Positions 56,092 through 64,000 of a stretch of 64,000 bases of DNA are shown here, one piece after another. The DNA is from Rikenellaceae bacterium (GTDB lineage: Bacteria > Bacteroidota > Bacteroidia > Bacteroidales > Rikenellaceae): contig SUZI01000001.1 of assembly GCA_015060005.1 (NCBI GenBank), positions 62,001 to 126,000 of the forward strand, written 5' to 3'. Position 1 is the stretch's first letter. Each line of letters begins with the position of its first letter. Made by a program: the position numbers and the translations under genes. The notes under the pieces were generated by a model. That model searched no databases. It was not told where the DNA came from and saw only the letters and a program-made list of their open reading frames with translations.

Positions 56092-58305
56092 TTACTCGGT
56101 CAAGACCTTGATGGCTGCACCCTGCTTGAGCGATTGGTGGTCAACGAACAAGCCCTCCAAAGGCTTACCATTGCACTCTACCGAGAGCATCTTACGCGAC
56201 TTACCATCCCACTCAACGGTAAATGGCTTCTCGCCAAGCTCAAATGTTACCTTATCGAACAAAGGCACGGTAACAAGATACTCGGCGTCGGCTGGAGAGT
56301 AGGTGTAGAGTCCCATAGCACTCATCACAAACCACGCCGACATCTCGCCCGCATCATCCATACCTGCATAAGCCAAATCGTGCTCACCGAGAGAATAGTA
56401 CTCGTTCAGGAGGTGGTCGATAAGAGCCTGCGACTTCTCGGGTTTACCGATGAAGTAGTAGAGGAAAGGTGCTGTGTGGTCGGGCTGATTACCGTGGCAG
56501 TACTGACCGACAAAACCCGAAAGATTGTGAGCCTCGTGGCCCTCCCAAGGGAGGGTGTAGAACTCATCGAGCTTCTTCTCAAACGCCTCAGCACCACCAT
56601 ACAGAGCTATCAAGCCCTCGGTGTCGTGTGGAGCAAAGAATGCCGACATCCACGCAGTAGCCTCACGGAACTGATAGTGGTAGTAAGGGAAGCATGGGTC
56701 GAAGTTCTCTACCCAACGACCATCGGCGAGCTTTCCACGCATAAACTGCGTAGAGGCATCATAGAGGTTGCGGTAGTTGTGAACTCGCTTCATCAGCATA
56801 TCGTGGCTCTCCGTATCGCCTAACTCCTTTGCCAACAGAGCGACCGCATAGTCGTCATAGCTATACTCCTGAGTCTTGGTAACACTTGCCTTAGCCTCGG
56901 TGTGAATCTCTATCTCGCCCTTGAGCTCCTTCTCGGCAACATATCCGTTGTCGATATACTCCTGCAAGAAAGGACGTGATGGTCCCTCCTCAGTAGCATT
57001 ACGCAACATCAGCGAGTATGCCTTCTCGACATCGTAGTCTCGCAGACCACGCAGATAGCTACCCGTAACGAATACTGAAGCGTGGTCGCCATGGAAGAAG
57101 GTAGGCATCCAGCCACCCATAGCCTCGCCCATAACAATACAAGAGCTGACTACATCGTTGGCAACATCTGGTGCTACCATACCCATCAAAACGAGCTTAT
57201 TGCGGTAGTCATCCCAGAATGATGGCTCGGTATAGTAACGGAAGCCCGTATTCATCACCTCGCCACGAGGATTGGTAAACGAGCCATCGACATCGCTACG
57301 CAACGCTGGCCAGAGCAACGAGCGGTAGAGTGTGGTATAGAAGAGGTTTTGCTGCTTCTCCGAGCCTCCCTCGACCTTAATCTTTGAGAGCATATTGTTC
57401 CAGGTGTCGTTACCCTCCTGCTTAACCTGCTCAAATGACTTATCAATCATCTCTGCCTCGAGATTCTGCTTCGCACCAGCGACACTCACAAACGAGAAGC
57501 CAATCTTCAGCTCCAATGGCTCAGCCGACGGCTTGAAGCGGAGCACAGGGATAGGCTTATCGTAGCGGCGACGGAAACGTGGGTCAGCACCCGCAGCATC
57601 CTCGCTATCGTAGATAGCACCGCCCTTATTAGAGGTAATCTCCTCGACAGTTACAACCTCATCGTTAGCTACTCCATAGAAATAGATGCGGGCACGACCT
57701 GCCTGCTGATAGCCCGAGAAGGTACGCTCGCCACACTTGTCAATGCTGAACTCACGCACACGCTCGTTGGAGCGAGGGAGGTTGATGAGCACACTACGCT
57801 CACCCTCCTCATCCCACTTATAACGGTGGAAAGCGGCACGCAGAGTAGAGGTCAACTCCACCTCAACGCCATAACGCTCCAGATAGACGCTATAATATGC
57901 TGGGCGTGCAGACTCACGATCGTGGCTATATGGCGACGCATAGTCGTCGATAGAGACCTCACCACGCACAGGCAACACAGGCACGTGGTTGAGATTCCAA
58001 TGGCCCTTATTGGTGTGGCTGAAGCCATAAATCAAGCTATCCTCATACTGATAGCCAGCACCCGAGCGGAACATCGTAACGGGGCTGACCTGCACCATAG
58101 CAAATGGGAGCGATGAACCAGGATAGACCTCGGCACCCCAAGTGCGGCGTGTAGGGACAAAACCCAACTCTTCCTCGTCCCACATAGTCTCGGTACCGAG
58201 GAATGGATTTACGCGGTCGGTATACTGCTCGACAACCGCAGTAGGTGTCGTCGTACAGCTACCCACAACAAATAGCATAGCTGCTATAAATAAAAACTTT
58301 CTCAT
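56092..58305 (-). CDS. GH92 alpha-mannosidase lipoprotein
   Basis: 737 residues from the ATG at 58305. Signal MRKFLFIAAMLFVVGSC gives a lipoprotein. N-terminal beta-sandwich (DRVNPFLGTE, GAEVYPGSSLPFAMVQVSP), then the (alpha/alpha)6 barrel with FWDDYRNKLVLMG, GWMPTFFHGDHASVF, GNQPDHTAPFLYYFIGKPEK and MDDAGEMSAWFVMSAMGLY, the calcium- and catalysis-linked signatures of GH92. These Ca-dependent enzymes remove alpha-1,2 or alpha-1,3 mannose. It is the last gene of the cluster and would trim side chains of alpha-mannan or N-glycans. Confidence 0.93.
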   Translation of the reverse strand: MRKFLFIAAMLFVVGSCTTTPTAVVEQYTDRVNPFLGTETMWDEEELGFVPTRRTWGAEVYPGSSLPFAMVQVSPVTMFRSGAGYQYEDSLIYGFSHTNKGHWNLNHVPVLPVRGEVSIDDYASPYSHDRESARPAYYSVYLERYGVEVELTSTLRAAFHRYKWDEEGERSVLINLPRSNERVREFSIDKCGERTFSGYQQAGRARIYFYGVANDEVVTVEEITSNKGGAIYDSEDAAGADPRFRRRYDKPIPVLRFKPSAEPLELKIGFSFVSVAGAKQNLEAEMIDKSFEQVKQEGNDTWNNMLSKIKVEGGSEKQQNLFYTTLYRSLLWPALRSDVDGSFTNPRGEVMNTGFRYYTEPSFWDDYRNKLVLMGMVAPDVANDVVSSCIVMGEAMGGWMPTFFHGDHASVFVTGSYLRGLRDYDVEKAYSLMLRNATEEGPSRPFLQEYIDNGYVAEKELKGEIEIHTEAKASVTKTQEYSYDDYAVALLAKELGDTESHDMLMKRVHNYRNLYDASTQFMRGKLADGRWVENFDPCFPYYHYQFREATAWMSAFFAPHDTEGLIALYGGAEAFEKKLDEFYTLPWEGHEAHNLSGFVGQYCHGNQPDHTAPFLYYFIGKPEKSQALIDHLLNEYYSLGEHDLAYAGMDDAGEMSAWFVMSAMGLYTYSPADAEYLVTVPLFDKVTFELGEKPFTVEWDGKSRKMLSVECNGKPLEGLFVDHQSLKQGAAIKVLTE

Positions 58306-58383
58306 AACCTGCTGCTTTTTCAAAAAGGGCTCGGCAACCACTACGGATAGCCAAGCCCCGAATTACTAAACTATTCTATCCGG

Positions 58384-59736
58384 TTACTCCTTACGAGGAT
58401 CCTTCAGGATGCACATCATCTCCATAGTAGTTGCACCGCTGGTCTGCCAGCCGAGCAATGGAGAGGTGTATGCACCGCCCTTGCTATAGTACGCCTCCTC
58501 CTCGGTCAAACGCCAATCTGGAGTAAACAAACCGTAAGGCTCGCCATTCTCGTCGAATGCCATACCATCAGTCCACAATGTGATAGCATTGTGCTTGAGG
58601 AAGTCGTGGAGTGCGATACGAGTCGCCTTATCCATAGCCTTATCGTTTACGTAAGCGGTAGCATAACGCATGAAGATACCCTTGAAAGTAGAGTTGTCGC
58701 CACCTGCACCCTCGTCGCGGAGGATACCGTCCGATGTGATGTGGTCGCCCATAGCGAACTCAACAGCCTTCTGTGCATCGCGAGCATATACGTAGTCGCC
58801 CGTAGCCTTATAGAGGTGGTGAGCAGCAGCGATGAAGGTACCCTGGTCGTAAGAGAGGGTAAAAGCCTTATCTACGCCACCAGCACCTACGCCACCATAG
58901 GTCATACCTGTCTGAGGGTTGAAGAGCATAGAACGAATCCAATCGTAGCTCATCTTTGCCTTTGAGAGATAGTCCTCCTCAAGATACTGTGGGAGAGAGT
59001 TAGCTGCATAATCGTCACGCTGGCTCAACTCATACATACGGCTTGCCAAAAGACAGCCAGGATTATTCGAGCAGGCGTTCTTCGATGGGTCGGCACTATA
59101 GCTCCAAAGGAAACCGCCATTACCACCAACATCGGTAAAATCGGGATCCCAGCCGATAGTCCAAATCTGATCAAAGAGCTTCTGTGCCTCGTGGAGATAA
59201 ACGACCTCACCTGTAGCCTCGTAAGCACGAGTCAGGGTGAGTGCGTGCCACTCCATATCGTCGATAAATGGGTTACCAAAGCATGGAGAAATCTGACCAT
59301 AGCGGCTCTTATCACCATAGCTTGTCCAAAGTACACCCTGACGATTGTCGCGAGTACCGTCGCCGATAGGATACTTGTAACCGTTATCCAACATCTCCTT
59401 ATATTTCGCATCGCCCGTACGCAAGTAAGCGTCGATAACGACATCCATACCGTGTGCATTTACCCAATAGTTGTTGTTTGGGTCATTTACACCCTTAACA
59501 CCCACTGTGAAGTGGTAGTCGGGAGTGTTGCTCACAAAACCGTTGTCCGAAGTCTTCCAAAACTTATCGACAAGCTGCTCGGTACCGAAGTCGGCAGCAG
59601 CCTCCCAATCAATTTTAGAGTCATCGGGAGCAACCGTACTATCGCTTGGAGTAACCTCCGGACCATAGTACTTATCCTCAACCTCGCAACCTACTGCCAA
59701 GGCTGACAATGCTAAAACTACTAATATCTTTTTCAT
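58384..59736 (-). CDS. GH76 endo-alpha-1,6-mannanase lipoprotein
   Basis: 450 residues. Lipobox ALAVGC followed by EVEDKYYGPE, so surface display is likely. The GH76 barrel shows NNNYWVNAHGMDVVIDAYLRTGD, then the catalytic Asp pair in NPFIDDMEWHALTLTRAYEATG, GGFLWSYS, and YDQGTFIAAAHHLYKATGD. It cuts the alpha-1,6-mannose backbone of yeast mannan. It lies between two SusE/F genes and GH92 in one transcription unit; spacing to the next gene is 78 nt. Confidence 0.93.
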   Translation of the reverse strand: MKKILVVLALSALAVGCEVEDKYYGPEVTPSDSTVAPDDSKIDWEAAADFGTEQLVDKFWKTSDNGFVSNTPDYHFTVGVKGVNDPNNNYWVNAHGMDVVIDAYLRTGDAKYKEMLDNGYKYPIGDGTRDNRQGVLWTSYGDKSRYGQISPCFGNPFIDDMEWHALTLTRAYEATGEVVYLHEAQKLFDQIWTIGWDPDFTDVGGNGGFLWSYSADPSKNACSNNPGCLLASRMYELSQRDDYAANSLPQYLEEDYLSKAKMSYDWIRSMLFNPQTGMTYGGVGAGGVDKAFTLSYDQGTFIAAAHHLYKATGDYVYARDAQKAVEFAMGDHITSDGILRDEGAGGDNSTFKGIFMRYATAYVNDKAMDKATRIALHDFLKHNAITLWTDGMAFDENGEPYGLFTPDWRLTEEEAYYSKGGAYTSPLLGWQTSGATTMEMMCILKDPRKE

Positions 59737-59751
59737 ATTTTACTCCAAAAA

Positions 59752-62001
59752 TTATAACTCGTTAGCAATATAAGTAAACTCTGTCTGGTGAACAGCGTTG
59801 CGATCGCCTGAGTAACCTGAACCCCAAACTGCACGGAATGAGTAGAATGGGTGGTTGTGCTTCTCGTTACCGTTCATATGCAGATACATCTCCTGGATAG
59901 TATGCTCGAAGCCTGACTGACCACGACCATCCTTGAAGGTGTAGTCCCAACGAGAGATGGTACCACGCTTCTGAATGTAGATGTACTGTGGTGGGCAATC
60001 CTCAGCTGTTGGGTCTACAGCCTCGGTGTGGAATACCTCAGGAGCATCGTTGTTAGAGCGGCTATAGCCCCACAACTCCTCCTCATCACCGGCAAAAGCA
60101 CCGAAGTAGTAACGATCACCCCACCAACCAATACGAGAGATGTGAGATGCAGGGTCAATAGCAGACCAAACACCACCACCAATATACTGGAAGTCGGTTG
60201 TCCAGTTACCATTACCCTCATTACGGAGCTGTACGTTAGTGATAGCCTCCAAAGTAAGGCTCTTGGCAGCTACGTTAGCAGTGATACGGTAAACAGCCTC
60301 AGTGTCGTTCTGGATAGTACCCTCACCTGGGATGAGCTTACCACCATTGAGCACGTAGAACTTAGCATCAGCACCGTTTGAAGTAGCAAAACGATATGCA
60401 CCAGCAGTAAGCTTGGTGTAGATGATGAACTGACCACTACCCTCCTTACCTACGATGTTCATAGCCTGAGCTGCAGCCAAATCCTCACCGAACTCAGTTG
60501 CTGCACCTGTGATATAGAGAGCCGTAGGCAAGCTCATACGCTTAGCTGTAAATACGCCCTCGTCGCAAGTCTGAGCAGCTGTGTTATTGAGGATATAAGC
60601 CTCAACCTTCCAAGTAAGAGTTGCACTCTCACCAGCAGCAACACCAATCTTATCGAGGATATTGTCGATGCGACCTGGCTCCAATGCGATCGAAGTACCT
60701 TCAGATTCGATAGTCTCAACAGCAACACCATCGTGAGAGAAGATAACACGATACTTAGGAGCAATCTTATACTCACCCTCCTCAACAGTCCAGCTAAATG
60801 TGAATGGCTCTGTTACAGTATTCAAATCCAATGGATTGTCAACTGTAGATGCTGCCAAAGCAGCAGGAGTCTCGATAGCTGTTGCAGGGTTAGGAACGAT
60901 ATTACCGAAATCCAAAACGTGGTAGTTACGTGCACCAAGGTGGATATATACGTCGCAAGTCTGACCGCGAGTAACACCCATAAACTTATACTTATAACCC
61001 CACTGGTCGTTAGTACCCAAAGCAGTGAATACCAAGTCGAAGTAGTTGCCATCCAAAGTAGTAGGCTCTGCGTCGTTAGAAGCAGGAGCACCCCAGATAT
61101 ACTCTACGCCATCAACCAAAGCACGGAAACGATAGCGGCTATCGCCTGTTGGAATGGTATAGTTAGCAAGCTTGAATGTACCCAAGCCCTGATACTCAAA
61201 GGCTGTCTGCTCATAGTTAGGAGTCCAGCACCAGTGCAGTGCTACACCCTCAATCTTCTCCAACTTAACGCGAGCTGAGCCCAAGTCAACCTGGATATGG
61301 TAAACACCATCCAACTTAACTGACTCGCCCTCGCCCTCAACCAAAACGGTAGCACCATCCTGCTCTGCGATATAGAAGCGACGAGCAACGGTACCATCAC
61401 CACGGTTGGTAATATAGAGGTTATCCTCAGATGTGAAGCGAGCATAGATGTCGAACACCTCACCATTAGCAGCCATAGTACGAACAGCAGCACCCTCAGC
61501 CAAATCGGCGATACCGCCCATATAGAGGTTAGATGGAGCATCCTCGATACCGCCATAACGAACAACAGTAAGACGGTTGCGAGCTGTTGTAGGCTGAGCC
61601 TCATTGTTACCGTTGTAAGCGATTACGTTCCAATACAAATCGCCAGCAGTGTCGGGAGCGATACCCGCACGTGAAGCAACATCAGAGAGAATATCGTGGC
61701 TGATAAGAGCCTCGCTGGTCGACTGACCATTGTCGATGCGGAAGAGCTCCTTGCCACCTGTTGCAGCGTTGTAGAAGACAACATAGTACTTCTGAGTGGT
61801 AACAGCGTCGCCCACCGTCCACTCGAAGAGAGTCGTCGCCTCCTCGTTGTTGATAAGCACCATCTCGGCGTCAGCAGCTGGAACAAGCAGCTCCTTAACA
61901 GGCACGGTGCCATTGTTGTTGTACTCCATATCCTCGGCACAAGAGACCATACCCAGAACGCCGAACACAAAGAGCATCAAGTATATAAAATTCTTTTTCA
62001 T
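59752..62001 (-). CDS. SusE/SusF-type surface glycan-binding lipoprotein (large)
   Basis: 749 residues. Lipobox GMVSC followed by AEDMEYN. Starts with a SusE-type Ig-like domain (LLVPAADAEMVLINNEEATTLFEWT, LYWNVIAYNG) and repeats it near residue 385 (ALAASTVDNPLDLNTVTEPFTFSWTVEEGE). Each is followed by domains with 'LYMGGIADLAEGAAVRTM' or 'LYITGAATEFGEDLAAAQAM', the starch-binding-like (SusF/DUF5115) units. This gives two Ig plus several binding domains, about twice the size of the next protein. It would hold mannan at the cell surface beside SusC/SusD. Confidence 0.85.
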   Translation of the reverse strand: MKKNFIYLMLFVFGVLGMVSCAEDMEYNNNGTVPVKELLVPAADAEMVLINNEEATTLFEWTVGDAVTTQKYYVVFYNAATGGKELFRIDNGQSTSEALISHDILSDVASRAGIAPDTAGDLYWNVIAYNGNNEAQPTTARNRLTVVRYGGIEDAPSNLYMGGIADLAEGAAVRTMAANGEVFDIYARFTSEDNLYITNRGDGTVARRFYIAEQDGATVLVEGEGESVKLDGVYHIQVDLGSARVKLEKIEGVALHWCWTPNYEQTAFEYQGLGTFKLANYTIPTGDSRYRFRALVDGVEYIWGAPASNDAEPTTLDGNYFDLVFTALGTNDQWGYKYKFMGVTRGQTCDVYIHLGARNYHVLDFGNIVPNPATAIETPAALAASTVDNPLDLNTVTEPFTFSWTVEEGEYKIAPKYRVIFSHDGVAVETIESEGTSIALEPGRIDNILDKIGVAAGESATLTWKVEAYILNNTAAQTCDEGVFTAKRMSLPTALYITGAATEFGEDLAAAQAMNIVGKEGSGQFIIYTKLTAGAYRFATSNGADAKFYVLNGGKLIPGEGTIQNDTEAVYRITANVAAKSLTLEAITNVQLRNEGNGNWTTDFQYIGGGVWSAIDPASHISRIGWWGDRYYFGAFAGDEEELWGYSRSNNDAPEVFHTEAVDPTAEDCPPQYIYIQKRGTISRWDYTFKDGRGQSGFEHTIQEMYLHMNGNEKHNHPFYSFRAVWGSGYSGDRNAVHQTEFTYIANEL

Positions 62002-62023
62002 CTTTTCTGAAATTTAAGCGTTA

Positions 62024-63154
62024 CTACTCTAAATCGGTATAATCGATTGTGTGGTAATACTCTGCCGAAGCGTTCATAACCAACTTAACATTGACGTGCA
62101 TACCGACAGAACCGTGATAAGCAGAGATAGCCTTGAAGCTATAGTCCCAATCTGGGTTACCCTCCTCGGTGAAGTAGACGTTCCAAGTGTAAGATGGCTT
62201 ATCCGATGGAGCACCACCAAAGTCCATCTTGTTGTTACCAATCTTGATGGTCTGACCATTGAGCTCGGCACGGAAGAAATAACGGTCGTCGTTCCAGCCA
62301 GAGTTGAAGTTGGTCTCGAAGCCCTCACCATACCATACGCCATTGCCCTGGTATACCATTGGGCAGAGAACATTCTTCTGGATACACATTACCCAACGCA
62401 TATTCTCAACCTTATCGATGGTAGCAGCACAAGTAGCCATATCGATACGGATGCGATATACGCCATTGTATGAGCTTGAGATAGGTGAAGAGTTCTCCTC
62501 TGAAATCAAGCCACCGCTGATGTTAAAACGACGAGCAGAGTCGTCAGTACCATCGGTGATATTGAAATCACCCGAAGAGAGCTGTGTGAAAATCTCGAAT
62601 ACCTCACCGTCATCAAATACAGAGAATGGCATAGCGTTAGCAATAGAAGTACCAGCCTCGGTAGCAGAACCGGTCAAATACAAACGCTCAGGAGCAACCT
62701 TGAAGCCCTTCAAACGCTTAACATCCAACGCACGTGCCTTTGGCATAGTCTCCGACTCCACGATGCTACGTGAAGCAACAGCCGACCAATAGAGAGTACC
62801 GATAGCCTCAGGCTCAGTGCCTGTAGCATTCATAATCTTATTGATGGTCTTGTGAGGAACAGATACCGAAGTAGCTGTACCTGCACTGATACGTGAAATC
62901 TCCTGCTGACCTGCCGCATCCTTATAGAATACCAACTCGTACATAGGAGCATATCCGTCCGATACATTTGCAGGCGACCAGCTGAAAGTAGTAGCTGCGG
63001 TGCTACCACTAACCAACTCGAGGTAGTAGCCCTCGCTTGGAGCATAGAGCTCCTCGATAGAGCTTACATAGCCTGCATTGTAATCCATATCCGAAGTACA
63101 CGCTGCGAAGAGTGCAACAACGGAAATCGACAATAATTTTACTATCTTATTCAT
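62024..63154 (-). CDS. SusE/SusF-type surface glycan-binding lipoprotein
   Basis: 376 residues. Lipobox LFAAC followed by TSDMDYN. One SusE Ig-like domain (YYLELVSGSTAATTFSWSPANVSDG, GTLYWSAVASRS) followed by LYLTGSATEAGTSIANAMPFSVFDDGEVFEI and further beta-domains. It shares layout with the larger neighbour and probably arose by duplication. It is 22 nt upstream of that gene and 12 nt after SusD. Confidence 0.85.
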   Translation of the reverse strand: MNKIVKLLSISVVALFAACTSDMDYNAGYVSSIEELYAPSEGYYLELVSGSTAATTFSWSPANVSDGYAPMYELVFYKDAAGQQEISRISAGTATSVSVPHKTINKIMNATGTEPEAIGTLYWSAVASRSIVESETMPKARALDVKRLKGFKVAPERLYLTGSATEAGTSIANAMPFSVFDDGEVFEIFTQLSSGDFNITDGTDDSARRFNISGGLISEENSSPISSSYNGVYRIRIDMATCAATIDKVENMRWVMCIQKNVLCPMVYQGNGVWYGEGFETNFNSGWNDDRYFFRAELNGQTIKIGNNKMDFGGAPSDKPSYTWNVYFTEEGNPDWDYSFKAISAYHGSVGMHVNVKLVMNASAEYYHTIDYTDLE

Positions 63155-63166
63155 ATCAACTCAGGT

Positions 63167-64000
63167 TTAATAGCCGCTGTTCTGTGGAGCAAGCGACGGA
63201 TAGTTATTAATCTGTGATTGTGGTACAGGCCACAACATATCACGCGAGGTGAATTTATATTTGAAGATTGAGCTCTGCTCGGTAGTACCTGTGAACTTGG
63301 CTGACATCAAGTCGAAGTTCAAGAGCTCAAGACCTGCATTCCAACGGATGATATCGTAGTAACGCAAGCCCTCCAAAGCCAACTCACAACGACGCTCGCG
63401 GCGGATAATCTCACGCATAGCAGCCTGATCGAGGTTAGGATACTGCAAGGCACCCTGCTGAGTGAAGCCTGCACGCTCACGGATAGGACGGATAGTAGAG
63501 TTCCATACCTGCTCCGACATCTGACCAATCTCATTCATTGACTCTGCGTACATCAAAAGTACGTCGGCATAACGCATCATAATGATGTCGGTAGAAATCA
63601 ACATATCGGCACGGTGTGCTGGGTCAAACCACTTACGTACATAGTAACCTGTCTCGGTAGCGTTACCCTTGTTGATACCATCGGTTGCATCGCTCACGAT
63701 GTTGATAGTCTTGGTAGTTGCTGCACCCGATGCGAGGTCAACATCACGCCATACTGAGTTGTGGCGAACGATGGTTGCATCCATACGTGGGTCGCGGTCG
63801 GTATAGCAAGAGGTGTTGGTTGTAGGATACTCAAAAGGCTGACCATCCAACTTAATGTACTCCTTAGCCAAAGACTCTGTTGGGAAGAAATATGCACCCA
63901 TAGAACCTACGGTTGAGTTAGGCACCTTATCGTTGAGCGACCACTCGCGGATGATAGGCATCATAGAGTAGCTCAGGATAACCTCCACATTGAACTCGTT
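63167..64000 (-). CDS. SusD/RagB outer-membrane nutrient-uptake lipoprotein (N-terminal part beyond window)
   Basis: The last 278 residues are in the window; the frame stays open through 64000. Typical C-terminal SusD features: DIIMMRYADVLLMYAESMNEIGQ, QAAMREIIRRERRCELALEGLRYYDIIRWNAG, and the ending DMLWPVPQSQINNYPSLAPQNSGY. SusD binds glycan on top of the SusC TonB-dependent channel; a susC gene is expected upstream, outside the window. With the downstream genes it forms an alpha-mannan-type polysaccharide utilisation locus. Confidence 0.92.
   Translation of the reverse strand, partial: NEFNVEVILSYSMMPIIREWSLNDKVPNSTVGSMGAYFFPTESLAKEYIKLDGQPFEYPTTNTSCYTDRDPRMDATIVRHNSVWRDVDLASGAATTKTINIVSDATDGINKGNATETGYYVRKWFDPAHRADMLISTDIIMMRYADVLLMYAESMNEIGQMSEQVWNSTIRPIRERAGFTQQGALQYPNLDQAAMREIIRRERRCELALEGLRYYDIIRWNAGLELLNFDLMSAKFTGTTEQSSIFKYKFTSRDMLWPVPQSQINNYPSLAPQNSGY

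Overview
The window looks like a chromosomal segment of a gut Bacteroidales bacterium, most likely Rikenellaceae/Alistipes-like (genus is an inference). The basis is a SusD/SusE/SusF glycan-uptake cluster, many Cys-anchored surface lipoproteins with acidic residues after the Cys, a fimbrillin-like protein, an Oar-like TonB receptor, and upstream of many genes the Bacteroidetes promoter pattern (TTG or TTTG, about 17-23 nt, TAnnTTTG) instead of E. coli-type promoters.

Layout. 1-4 kb: two tandemly duplicated surface lipoproteins with long Asp-Pro-Asn repeats. 4.3-7.7 kb: housekeeping run ppa, sdaA, a pRiA4b ORF-3-like gene, miaA. 7.7-8.5 kb: tRNA-Leu(TAA) followed by two tandem tRNA-like units, each enclosing a four-way junction. 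8.6-12.5 kb: an AraC regulator, then an AT-rich M-R-M restriction-modification cassette. 12.6-22.2 kb: ferredoxin, serS, U32 peptidase, a large-subunit-type rRNA methyltransferase, a split chromate transporter, a NamZ-type muramidase, prfB with its +1 frameshift site, cysS. 22.4-28.5 kb: a GT117-type membrane protein, an S1/P1 nuclease and rho. 28.7-34.8 kb: a fimbrillin/beta-helix lipoprotein, a two-domain secreted protein, a hairpin repeat cluster and a cyclophilin. 35-39.8 kb: an SPFH operon, a small regulator/membrane pair, a 20-residue repeat protein, a YqaA-type membrane protein. 39.9-43 kb: TonB receptor. 43.1-50.5 kb: pyrimidine operon (leader peptide and attenuator, pyrC, carA, carB, pyrK, pyrD). 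50.6-56 kb: Sir2, GH35, nitroreductase, tRNA-Thr with another four-way-junction element, enolase. 56-64 kb: an alpha-mannan-type utilisation locus (GH92, GH76, two SusE/F proteins, SusD cut by the window edge).

How genes work together. The pyr cluster encodes carbamoyl-phosphate synthase, dihydroorotase and the two subunits of NAD-linked dihydroorotate dehydrogenase behind a pyrBI-like attenuator. Its CarA has lost the catalytic Cys and His of the glutaminase triad, so the enzyme may use free ammonia. The SusD-GH92 cluster would bind alpha-mannan at the surface, cut the alpha-1,6 backbone (GH76) and strip alpha-linked mannose (GH92).

The most unusual signals are: (1) tRNA-adjacent four-way-junction elements at both tRNA loci, with the same architecture but different sequence; (2) the CarA active-site loss; (3) the pyr leader/attenuator; (4) a family of long intergenic hairpins with compensatory changes in the apical stem. 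All function calls come from reading the sequence; no database search was run.
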